Of a stretch of 64,000 nt of DNA, positions 10,058-21,400 are shown one piece after another (the stretch's first letter is position 1; every line of letters begins with the position of its first letter). A model generated the notes under the pieces. It had not been told where the DNA came from, did no database searches, and was given only the letters and a program-made list of their open reading frames with translations. The stretch is from Blattamonas nauphoetae (lineage: Eukaryota > Preaxostyla > Oxymonadida), in the NCBI GenBank assembly GCA_033064195.1, contig JARBJD010000283.1:32979-96978 (forward strand). The letters are read 5' to 3'. The position numbers and the translations under genes were made by a program.

Positions 10058-11804
10058 TCTGTGGGGTTCCGGTCCCAATGGGCACCATCTCTCAAAATTT
10101 AAAAACACTTTAATTTAACCTTCACCAATACATAACCTGTGTCCGTTTTTGTAAATAATTAGTCCTTTTTGTGAAATGATGAAACAAAACAAAGGTGTCG
10201 TTTGAATCCGTGAGCTATTTCTCTCCTTCCCTCTCCTCGAAGATTGATTCAGAAAAACGTTAATCGTCACAATCAAGACATGATGGACTCGTAGAATGCG
10301 CCTGTCAATGGATCTTCGTGGATGTTGTATTTCAACTTGGGTTTGATCAACATGTCTTTTTTTCATACAACACTATCAATCGTAAGTTTGTATTTCTCTA
10401 GTTGTCACTCTATTTTCTCTCGGAATCTTCTCGTTCTCTGTTCATAGTTGTCTCAATAAAGCTGACTCTTGATGTGTTTAAGTTCACTCACGAACACAAC
10501 ACAATGGATATCAGGAGCCTCAGACCATCATATCAGTTGATGGACCGAATCAAAAAGTCGGAACAGTCGCAAATGTGAAGATCAACGGGATGGTCCGCAA
10601 TCTTTATCCCTCTGAACGGCAACCATCCTTTTATATCATTCAAAACCAGAATTCAACCAATCTAAGCTCAAGATCGTCAATGTCTTTGTCGATCTGATCG
10701 ATGGCAAAGGGAGTTTTGACCTTCATAACATGTTCTTGGATTGTTGTGACCCTCTCAAAAGTTTGCTCTCCATTGTTCTTTTAGTCTCATGCAATCATAG
10801 TGGCTAGGCGACTTATCACATGTGAATCTATTGTTCGATTCGATATCTTCAAACAGACAGTCATGAACATGGAAAACGAAGGTGAGATGTCATCAAACTC
10901 TCTTTCCTTTCATACTCCGAATTAACAAAGTGAATGTTCCTGAAAACTCTGGAGATGCCTTCTTTTCTTCAATCAAAACATGACACAAAAATGTGGATGA
11001 TTCCACTTTGGAAATATCCCAGTATGATCGTTGGACCTCAAACAATGAATCGCGTTTTCTTCCTTATCTCCTTTGTTTGATTCTCCCTCGTTCAATCTCT
11101 TCATTTCTCTCTTTCCCCTCTTCCTCAGCAGGTTCCTTTCATCGCTCAATTTGAAGATCACACCTTGATCAGCCATTCTGAACCAGTCTCCACAAATATA
11201 CCAATTCACGTTTTAAACAGCCAACAATTCCACATTCCTCGGGCATCTTTCAATAATATCTCGTTCAACCAAATGCCTCTTCTTAAACGATCACTGAACC
11301 ATCTGAATCTGAACGCCCATTTTGATCATGCTTGTTGAGCATGACCTATTCATCTGATAGTCAGGAGGAAACGAATTCGGACTCTTTCTGTGTCTTCTGT
11401 GGAAGTACCTTCTTGAAATTATCACTGTCACGTTTATTGCCATGATGGAGTGTTGAGATCGATCTGTGTTTTCTCACCGTTCAAGACCATTTCACTATTT
11501 TTGGACATCATATGTTGGTTTATTTCTCTAACATGTTTACATTGAGCTATTTGAAATGGAGACTGCCCATTGGGACCGGAGCCCCACATCTTCTCTCGTT
11601 GGTGAGTTGTCATCGCAATAAATCAGCTTTTCTTCATTTATCCACACTCCCCCTCTTTCCAATAACGAATTCATATTCTCTTCACTCTTCCCTTTTGTTC
11701 TTCATTTCTTTCACAAACTTATTCACTCGCGAGAAATCCTTAATTCTTGTTTTCGAATTCGGCTCTTTCTCTTGTTCTGGTTTGTTTGTTTCTGAAGGGA
11801 AGAA
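10058..11804. other. intergenic, nothing firmly recognised
   Basis: About 1.7 kb without a recognisable product. An open plus-strand segment near 10510-10700 might be an exon, but it has no known motif and no clear splice partners. A 78-codon minus frame at 10973-11209 and a 104-codon plus frame at 11512-11826 also lack support. The latter may be 5' leader of the next gene. Confidence 0.35.
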
Positions 11805-12172
11805 ATGGAACATCCACAAGATCTAGCGTTGGTTGTATCGCAGTTGGAGACGCTTTTCAACATTCTTGAGAACCAATACTTCCAGTTAAGTGGACTTTCT
11901 TATCCCGAATCAGTGGAGACGGCAGGTCTCCGGGAGCGAGTGAAGACGCAAATGAATTCGATAGTGGAGCTTCTTCAGCAGTTCAAGGACAGTTACACGT
12001 CATCGAAGAGGTTTGTAGGTGATGTTTTGATTGTTTTCAGTTTGATTGCGTCTCTTTCAGCGGAACTGGTTTGTTGTTTTTGTAATGTTTTGAGAGTCTG
12101 TAGAACGTTCATCTTCCAGCGTATCCCACAGTTCTGTACACGCCGACGACGATTCAGAAGAGCACAAACTGA
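11805..12172 (+). CDS. small spliced helical protein (88 aa)
   Basis: The start is ATG at 11805. Exons 11805-12010, 12061-12068 and 12120-12172 join in frame to 89 codons including TGA. Introns are 50 and 51 bases, GT..AG, with an 8-base micro-exon between them. The first ~70 residues are predicted helical with heptad-like leucines (VSQLETLFNILENQ, then SIVELLQQFKD); the tail is short and polar. Size and helix pattern recall small Mediator subunits such as Med10 or Med21, but no diagnostic residue proves this and I leave it unnamed. The micro-exon call rests only on consensus splice sites and frame closure. Confidence 0.5.
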
Positions 12173-12805
12173 GAGTCTTTTTTCTTCATCTCATTCTTTC
12201 TTAATTTTGGGGATACTGTGTTTATTTGGATGATTTCGGAAAGGTGGATGAATCAGTGAGATCTTTCTCCCTTCTCTTCTCGGTCTCTCTCCTCTGGGCA
12301 CTCGTTCCTCGTTTGAACTTTCTCTGTCGTCCTCTTCATTCAACTCTCCCTTACTCGCTGTCTCCCTCATTCTTTGTCATCTTTCCTTCCACCCCACGAC
12401 ATTTTCTCTCTTTTTGTGTCGGTTCCTTCCTCACCTTTCTTTCAGGACTCATCCATCTTCATTTTAACTTTTTCTCGGTCTTTGAAGCAGTTTCTAATCG
12501 CCTCTCTTCTTATTGTTGGGACGTAGTTTGATATCATGATGTTTCTCGGAGAATTCGAGTTTTTGTGTGACTCCAAGAACGACTTGTTGTCATCATCTTG
12601 TTCTGTGTTGACTCTTGATATTTTACCCACATCAATCAAAATATCCCCAGATTTCTGTTGGTAGTGCTAGTTTCTCCTCGGTTCGCACAGAATCCTCAAT
12701 GGTTCGTTCACTCCTCTGGTATGTCTCCTTTTCTGGGTCAATCGATCCATTCAAGGATCGTTCAAATTTTCCTTTCGCTTTTCTGTTACAACTTACCTAC
12801 TCATA
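12173..12805. other. CT-rich intergenic or unresolved 5' exons
   Basis: A pyrimidine-rich stretch between two plus-strand genes. Several TTTCTTTCAG-like acceptor sites and short open segments exist, so a 5' non-coding exon or a small gene cannot be excluded. I could not build a convincing reading frame. Confidence 0.3.
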
Positions 12806-15028
12806 ATGACCTCCACATCTACTATCAGACGTTCCTCACACAAGTCACACAAACGTCCATATGAGCTTGACTCTCTCGTGATGGGTTCAATCGATTCTCT
12901 CGACCGCACATCACTAAGAAATGCGACTCCTTTGACACGAGTTCGATCAGCTGGTCTTTTCTGTTTCTTTTTTCATCTATTGTCAGACTCGATGCATGTT
13001 AGTCGAGCGTCGTCAAGCAATCTCGAACCGTCTGTCAATAGACCAAAGATTGTCGATCGAAAAAGTGGAACACACACAGCAAGTTTCTTATCACGTGCAC
13101 CATCAGGATATGGAAAAAACGCAGAAATTGCGTCAAAAATTGAACTATTGCAACAAAGTGTCGCCAAACCTAAAAAGAACGAAATCCAAAACGATGAAAT
13201 CATTCTATTGGCGTCAAGATCGTCTCATATGCGCAATGCAAATCTGAGGAAGCTTCGTCTCGCTGAACAACGCCAAAAGAACCAAGACGAAGATCCTCAC
13301 AATATTTTGGTGAGTAGATCACGATCAGCGACTCCTGGAGCTCGAGCATTGACGCGAAATGATCCTTCCCGGACATCAAAACATCATTCTCCTGAACAAG
13401 ATTTCACATTCATCACAGGGGTCGGAATGGACTCAGACATTGATTCTGTGTCACCAGAGAGGTCACATTCTCCAAAAATCAACCGGAGACATCAAACAGC
13501 TCAGACACGTCAAAGATGCAAATCTGTGAATGGAATGAGAATGACAAAAGAAGAGAAACAACGACTTTATTCTTCACCTTCACGAATCTCGTCATCTCAT
13601 CCGTCTGTGCCTGAACACAAACGAGCAGTGACTCCTCTTATTCAGACATCTCTTGAAATGATTCGTCGAAGTAATCATCTCATGTCGATCGTTCATCAAA
13701 GACAATCGGCCATCGAAAAGGACAAAGATCGAAAGAGCCTTGAACTCTTCTCCAAACAACAAGCCCGATTGTCGGATCCCACCCTTGGACCGCACACACA
13801 TGGGGCATTCACAACGTCTGCACAACAACGCCAAAAAACAATTCGATGGATGATCGCAGTCCATACCTTTTCTCGCGTGGGGATTCTCCTTGATTCTCTC
13901 GTTGAAGATCGTACACGAAGAGCACTGCGAGATTTGCAGGAAAAATCAATCATTGAACAAGAACACAAACAGAAACAGGCCAGGATGAATGCTCGAAACG
14001 AAGTTGCTATGCGATCGATTATGATCCTCTCAAGGGCTGTGGGGCGTTACGTGACATCATTTCGTGCGAAAAAGAGGTCAACGTGCTCTTCTCTTCTGCT
14101 AAACTTCCTTACGGAACAGAGACAACAAACAAACCTCATCAAAACACTAAAACGATACCGTGCAGATGTCGTGTCAACCCAAAAGATTGCACTCAGCTTT
14201 GTTAAGTGTCGTAAAGCAAGACAAATTGCAGCATTGACAATGTGGAAGGAAGAAGAAAGCATCCTCCTCAGGAATCACAAACGACGTCGTGTCGATGATA
14301 AAATCTATCCAACTCGGAAAGATACCATGTCCACGATGTTCTTAATGGGAAATTCGACCGCAAAATCAGATCAATCCGAATCTAACCGCTATCAAAATAA
14401 GAACTTTCTTCCCAACGGTGTCACCCTTCTCCCTGTCTTGTTTCCACAAAAAATCAAAGAAAAACCAGCGTCAACTTCAGCTTCTCAAACGAAACGAACT
14501 GTTCAGGCCCCAGCCGTTCCTCTTTCTCCTGTTCGACAAGTTCCTCGTTCATCGTCTCGAATGTTCTCTCGTGCTGCTCTACCAGGTCAAGTGCCGCTCT
14601 CTCCGGCGGGAGGGAAATCTCGTCCTAATCTGTATCGTTCACATACCTTCTCCCGAAACCAAGAGCTTTTCCCTGATTCCGCTAAACTTGATGTTCTTCA
14701 AAATTTCATCAGAAAATGTCGTCGAACTTTCCAAATCGATGAACTACCGATACAACCTAATCAAAAGATTATATATCGTGAGGATGGAACCACAAACAAC
14801 AATTTGATCGTCAGATATACAGATTTTGGCAACCCACATCCACCGATCTTCATGTGCATGAGGAAGCTTCGACGAGAACTCCCTCTCCTCATCGCTGACG
14901 CATACGAGAGAGTCACTGGAAGAATGATTCCACTTCGAACAGAGTTGTTCACGAAAGAACAAAGAGAGCATTATGAAAGAATCATCCAAATGAAAACCAC
15001 GACGAAAGATGACGATGACAACACCTGA
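12806..15028 (+). CDS. basic, low-complexity protein of unknown function
   Basis: The open frame is 740 codons. A 33-base segment at 12954-12986 begins GTCTTTTC and ends TTGTCAG, and encodes an out-of-place hydrophobic run, so it is probably an in-frame intron; removal gives about 729 aa. The protein is rich in Ser, Arg and Lys. Segments near residues 340-500 look helical or coiled-coil. A more ordered C-terminal part (about residues 625-725) includes RKLRRELPLLIADAYERVTG, and the tail is DDDDNT. No signal peptide or membrane segment is seen once the intron is removed. I recognise no domain; a cytoskeletal role would be a guess. Start ATG chosen as the first in the long frame. Confidence 0.7.
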   Translation: MTSTSTIRRSSHKSHKRPYELDSLVMGSIDSLDRTSLRNATPLTRVRSAGLFCFFFHLLSDSMHVSRASSSNLEPSVNRPKIVDRKSGTHTASFLSRAPSGYGKNAEIASKIELLQQSVAKPKKNEIQNDEIILLASRSSHMRNANLRKLRLAEQRQKNQDEDPHNILVSRSRSATPGARALTRNDPSRTSKHHSPEQDFTFITGVGMDSDIDSVSPERSHSPKINRRHQTAQTRQRCKSVNGMRMTKEEKQRLYSSPSRISSSHPSVPEHKRAVTPLIQTSLEMIRRSNHLMSIVHQRQSAIEKDKDRKSLELFSKQQARLSDPTLGPHTHGAFTTSAQQRQKTIRWMIAVHTFSRVGILLDSLVEDRTRRALRDLQEKSIIEQEHKQKQARMNARNEVAMRSIMILSRAVGRYVTSFRAKKRSTCSSLLLNFLTEQRQQTNLIKTLKRYRADVVSTQKIALSFVKCRKARQIAALTMWKEEESILLRNHKRRRVDDKIYPTRKDTMSTMFLMGNSTAKSDQSESNRYQNKNFLPNGVTLLPVLFPQKIKEKPASTSASQTKRTVQAPAVPLSPVRQVPRSSSRMFSRAALPGQVPLSPAGGKSRPNLYRSHTFSRNQELFPDSAKLDVLQNFIRKCRRTFQIDELPIQPNQKIIYREDGTTNNNLIVRYTDFGNPHPPIFMCMRKLRRELPLLIADAYERVTGRMIPLRTELFTKEQREHYERIIQMKTTTKDDDDNT

Positions 15029-15492
15029 GTCTTCAGGATTCGTCTGGACGTCCTTCTTTTTCATTGGGTCGCGAAGCTTGAACAATATCAGTTTTCATGG
15101 CAGCGTCTTTTCTCACAGTTTTTGGTTTTGGTGAACCCCACTTTTTCGGGATTTCTGATGTTGATACGCTTGCTCTTCATCTCTGGTGTGAAATATACGT
15201 CATCTTTCATCATTATAGTTTTGGAACCGAAAGAGTGATTCCGTTCAGAAATCAATACAGTGGGTCCGAGATCCGATGGAGAGATCGATTCGCATTCGTC
15301 GTCGGCCCTCCAAATGAATTCAACGGTGGAGTCATTTCTTTTGAGTTCTTTTTCTTGAAGTCTAACATGGATTCTAACCTGTCTCAGCTTTCTTTTAGTG
15401 AGGGCTGCGAATGAATGAGACGATGGGAAGGAATAGCCGTTTCTGAACGAATACAGTTGGATCTATCTTCCCCATAATACACCTCATCCAAA
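15029..15492. other. intergenic, possible promoter of giant receptor gene
   Basis: 464 bases between two same-strand genes. A 105-codon frame at 15097-15414 exists but has no recognisable feature. No promoter element could be identified. Confidence 0.35.
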
Positions 15493-18400
15493 ATGCTCGT
15501 CTTCATTTTAACCCACTTCACTCTTTTCGTCCTCTCCTGCCCTCATCCGTCCTCTTCACTCACCACTCCCTCTGCCTCCCGCCAGCCTCTCTCTCCCCTC
15601 GCTGCTGTCCTCCAACTCTCTCCAAATGCCGAGCTGAGATTGAATCGACCAATCTTTCTTCCTCGAGGTGGCTTTCACACACAGAATTTGGAGGTGGACT
15701 CGCTGACTCTGTCACTGATGGGGAACTCCACATCACTCCATCCGACACAGCAGACGCGATTGGACGAAGTGTATGGCAAAAGTGTGGTGAAAGAGGAGAC
15801 TCTCTTCAGAGTGACGAACAGCACGGTGAATCTCATTGAACTGTCGCTGGTTGTGGTGGAATGGGATGGGTCAGTTGCGTCGCTCTCGTCGTCGACGGCA
15901 TCCGTCGAAAGCTGCAAAATTGAATCAAATATTGACAACTGCGCATTTCTTCTGGTTGATTCTGACTTCGGCGGAAGTTCGATCGTCTTCCGTTCTTGTC
16001 GCCACTCGTCGACATCGAACTATCTTCGCCCGCTCGTTGGCTCCTCTCGATCATCTCGGATGGAACGCGAGAATCTGAAAAGTCAGAAACGGTCGAATCG
16101 CGTTGATGGTCGATGGAGCCACACGATTGTTGGATTTGGGATGGACTTGAACTCGTGCGAGCTGATTGGAGGAACTGGCCCGCTCTTCTCGATGGATGGA
16201 GATTCCACAATCGTCGTGCTCGCCCAGACGAGAATGAGGAACATGACAGCCTCGTCTCGCTCTTCACCTCATCTGACAACACCATCGATGCAGAATATTG
16301 TCGGGTGTGAGGTGACAGAGAGCACGAACCATCTGTCGGGAACATGTGTTCAGACTGAACAGTCAGGAGGAAGCTTGCTCTGCTCGAACACGACGTTCTC
16401 GTCGTGCCTGACCTCCCTCACTCCTTCGACTGGTCCCCCCACATTCACGCTCCAGCACTTCTCAACCCCAACCACCCTCACATCAAGCGCTGCCCTCCAA
16501 AACTTCACTCGCTGCACGTTCATCGATTGCTCAACTTCAGCAGTTGGAGGAGCGATCTCATCTGTCAGCAAAGACACCTCGCTCTCCATCTCCGAATCGT
16601 CGTTCCTTCGATGCTCTGCCCCGATCAACACTCTGAATGGGGGAGCCATATACTATCGCCCAGCTGTCTCGTCCAATTCGTTCATTGTGGCATCGTCCAC
16701 TTTCATGAGATGTTCGTCGTACGCTGGCGGAAGCTTTTATGGATCGAATTGCTTCGATGTCTCCATCTCGAACTGCTTCTTCCACTTATCATCCTCGTCT
16801 TTGTGTGGAGGAGCGATTGACATTTCGTATCGTTCGGCACCGATTCTTTTCACAAATTCAGTCTTCTCGGAATGTTCAACTGGAACAAATGGTGGAGCAA
16901 TTCACGTCAACGAACGAAATCCGATTTCGTTGAAGTCTCTCCTGTTCCGCAAATGCGAAACTCTGAACAATGGACATGGTCATGATTTGTCTCTGTACAA
17001 CACTGGCTCATCAGTATTACCTTCCTCCAATTTCGATTCGTGCGAATCGACGTCGAAAACACCAAACACGTATTTATCTCTCAACTCTGCAGCTTGCTCG
17101 TTGATCCCTAAAACAAAGAATACCGTCGATTTGGAGTGGATGAAGTGTTCAGTCAGCACAATCAAAGACGCAATCACTTTGAAAGTGAGCAAAGTTATTT
17201 CGGGAACAATGATGATGTTGGTGAGCAACGAGAATGGATATGATGCATTTGATGAACACTCCCCACCAGCTGCTCCTCGTCTCCTCTCTTTCCCGTTCGC
17301 ATCTTCGGATGAGTCCACAATCACTGTGGGGATCAGAGACACTGAAGTCCTCCAAGAACGATCGACATATTCTGTCCTCTCAGCTGCCATTTACGATTCG
17401 GATGTGATGGTCGGCTCAACATCCTTTGTCACTCCGTCCATTCCTCGAATCCACAGCATTTCGTGTCGGATCGGATCTGGAGTGGATCATGGCTGGGTGA
17501 AGATGGTCGGACAACGATTGGTTTCGGGCAGATATTCAGTGACGCTGAAGGGAGTGACAAACTTCGCTCTGGACATGACATTTGAAGAAGGGGAAGGGAT
17601 TCAGGAATCAACTGAAATGTTGATTAAACTGTTTGGAGAAGGAAGCAAACTGAAACTGGGAGACGATTACGAAGTCGAAAGCGTCACACAGAAAGACACA
17701 TCAACTCAGATTCGACTGGATCCGTCAACGATCACACTGACAATCCCAACAGCTCCGGCGATCACAAAAGTGGGATCGATTGAATTCACGGACTCGACGA
17801 AGAAAGTGGTGTCGATTGAGTTGATTGGGCACTTCTTGTCCAGCTCGCCTTTGGTCGTCACTCTCCAACACACCACACTCCTCACGAAAGTGAACGTGAC
17901 GATGGTTGCTTCCAACTCAGAGAATGGGAAAGCGGAAGGAGTTGTGTTTGGATCTGAAGGGAAGGAAGTGGAGTTGTTGTTTGGAGGGAAGTACGAGATT
18001 GTGGGAGGGAGGGATTCGTCGAATTCAGCGATTCTGTTTTCAGCTGGTCTGTTTGTGGATGTTCCGAAAGAGCCAGCTCGAGTGATGTCGATGAAGGGGG
18101 ATGCGGATGGAGTGAATTGGGTGGTGATCACAGTGACTGGATTTGGATTGTCAGAGGGAGTGGAATACGAATTGAAATTGGATGGAACAGATCTGTCTGA
18201 CGAACTTGTGAAGCATTCAGCGATTGTGAAAGTGAGGGGAGGATTGTCGGGGAGTGAGATTGTGTGGAGGGCAGAGTTGTATCCACTGGACGCGACGAAC
18301 CCGAACCAGCTGCGATTTGGTTATTGCTATTGTGTGGAAGGGCAAGGGGGGTTGGTTGTGGAGGATGGAGTGTCGTTCTCAACACCCTTTGAGAAAGCGA

Positions 18401-21400
18401 GGATTGAGGGAGTGTCTGGAGTTGTGCTGAGTGGAGACCGAACTCGGGCGATTGTTACGTTCTCTGGACGAGCGTTCGAAGGATCGATGGGAAAGGGTCG
18501 AGTCTCGAAAGAGGATGTGACTTGGGATTCTCTCTCTGGACTCGTGATTGTGGACAGAACAACATGCAAAGGGGAGTTCTCAGCTGGACTTGTTGAAAGT
18601 GAGAGAGAACTGGAATACAAAAGTGAATACAAAGTGGTTGGAGTGGATGGAGGGAACTATGTTGTGGAAGAAGATGTGAAAGTTGTGATTCCTGCTGCAC
18701 CGATCGTGAAGTCAGCTTTGGCCTCGATCACTCCATCCACGAACCACCACTTCACTGTCTCACTGACTGGTGAGAACTTGCCTGAAAGCGGGGAGTTCAC
18801 TGCTCAGTTTGAGGGTGTCACCGAAACTGTGCCAATCACCTTCTCGAGCAGAGTTGGCTCGACTTCATCAGCAATCGATCTGAAAACAGGGTCTGAATTT
18901 GAATTCGCTTCGACTTACGAGCTTGTTGCTCTGTGGAATGAAGAGACTGGGGAACACATTCTGTGCAATGGAGTGACGATGACGACGCCAGATCCACCAC
19001 TGCTGGTGAAGATCTCGAACGAAGTTCTCTCATCAGAAGCGCTTGTGTGTGTGAAAGTGACATTGACAGTGTCTGGAATGACCGCGGAGAAATACACGCT
19101 GGAAGTGTGCGACGTGGCGGACTCATCGAACAGGCGTATTGAACTGTCAGTGGAGTTTGTGTCGACTGGGGAGACAAGTGTCGTTGTGGAGTTTGAAGTG
19201 TATGGAAGTTCGAAAGTGGGATATGGAAAGACATACAAAGTGGTTGGGATGTGGAGCTCGAAAGTGAGAGCTGTGGTGGGAGAAGGCGTGGAGTTCACGA
19301 TTCCATCTTCGCCTGTTCGAATTGAGTCGGCGAAGTGTGATCTGTTTGGATCGAAGACAGACGCGACGATCACACTTTTTGGAGTTGGATTTCCTGGTGG
19401 AACAGATTTCTGGATTGGAATTCAGGAATGGGATGAGAAGACGACAGCAGGAGTTGGAAGTGTGATCCGACTGGATGGAAAGATCTCTGGGATTGGGAAT
19501 CAGTCGTCGTGTGTTGTGATGGGAAGTGTGTTTGGAGTGGTTGATCCGGAACTGAAGTATGAAACGAGATTTGTGATTGTCTCGCTGGAGATGGTCGACA
19601 CTGAATCGTTTGTGAACGAGAATGTGGGATTCAGTGTTCCTGCTGGCCCGCCTCGCCTGACGAGTCTTTCTCTGCTGTCTTATTCGAAGGATGAGAAGAT
19701 CGCTGTCTTCTCGGCAGGATCCTCCGACACTTCACCAAACGAACAATTCGTTGTCTCTGTCACCTCAGACACTCCTCCTCTCTCCCACAACATCACTCTG
19801 ACATTCCCGACTGCTTCGAATGGAGAGGGACGAGGGATTCTGTTTGCAGGTGAGGGCGAGACAGCGGATTTGGAGTATGGAGTGTTGTATCGTGTGACAG
19901 GAGTGAAGGACACGCTGGACAATGTGATTCCGTTCGTTCCTGGCCTCTCCTTCGAAACGATGGAAGAACCGACTCGCCTGACGAGGATCATTGCACCACT
20001 CTCGTTCAGTGCTGATCAGACGAGGCTGTTGATTGGTGTGACGGGAAGGAGACTGGACACATCGAAAGAGTATGTGGTGGAAATGACAGATTCGGCGGAC
20101 TCTTCATCCGCTTCGAATGTGACGATGAATCACACTTTGGATGGATGGAGAGTGTCTGCTGTTGTGTTTGGAGAATCGGTGGATCTGACTCCGACTCACT
20201 CGTATTGTGTGAGTGGATTCTTCGAATCTGGGTCGTCCACTTCTCTCTTCTTCGAATCGATCTCGTTCATCGTTCCTGAGCCTCCGACGATCACAGCCAT
20301 CACTGCGCACTTCTCATCGGAAATGAACACTTCTGTGATTGTTGAAGTGGAAGGGAAGCATCTTCCAACCGATTCGTCATACATCATCCATCTGAAGCAG
20401 ACATCAATCACACTCCCTCTCACATTCTCGTCTGATGCGACTGGCGAAACCGAACCGATTTCACTGATCCGAAGTGGTGGATTGTGGTTCAACGAGTTGT
20501 TCGAAGTTGAGAAGATTGCGTTGAAGAGCGAGCCAGCTGTTCAGATTCCCTTCGTCGCGTGCTCATTCGGTCCTTTCTCGTCTCCAACCGATCTGACGAT
20601 CTTCGCCGACTCGACAGGCTCGACTGACGAATTATCGTTTGGGAGTGCTTCGGATCCAGCGAAGTCGGTTGGACTTGTATTCTCGGTGTTGGAGGAATTA
20701 CGGGTTCGGAAGGCTCGAGTGTGTGTGATGGTGTCGGCGGAGATGGAGATTGGACTTGATGTGTCGTCGATGCGGTTGGAGTTGCGGAACGATGTGATTC
20801 CTCATCCGACACTGAGATTGCGGCCTTCGAGAGTTGTAGAAGGGATGGTGCGAGGGACAGGGACGTTGGAGATGGAGTCGCTGACGATTGAAGGGAGTGA
20901 TGAATGGAAGGAGAGAGGAGTGAGTTTGGTGTGGATGAGTGGGGGATTTGTGGAGATGAAGGATGTGATTGTGAAATGGATTGAGAGTTCTTCGCCTCTC
21001 CTGTCGCTCTCTTCGCTCTCACTGGCTTTGTTCAGTGACATTTCGTTCAGATCAGAAGGATTGTCAGTGTTTGCTCGTGTGTCGAACACATCGAACATGA
21101 CATTGAAGAGCTGCTCGCTGACTGGCTCGTCGTCTTCTCCGCCATCTGCCTCCACTGTCTCGCACACTCGGAACGAGGGACTGTGCAGCTGGTCGGGTGG
21201 AGTGATTGAGCTGTTGGACACTGATCTGGATGTGATCTCGTGTCAGTTTGAGCATCTGCGGCAGGGAGGGATCTCAATGAGGAACGGGCGTGTGGAGATT
21301 CACTCGAGCAGTTTCGCGAAGAACGTGGCTGGTGAATCGGAGTTCCCATCGGTCGGCCAGAACATTGTGTGTCGAGGATCGGGTTCAGTGGTGATTGAGT

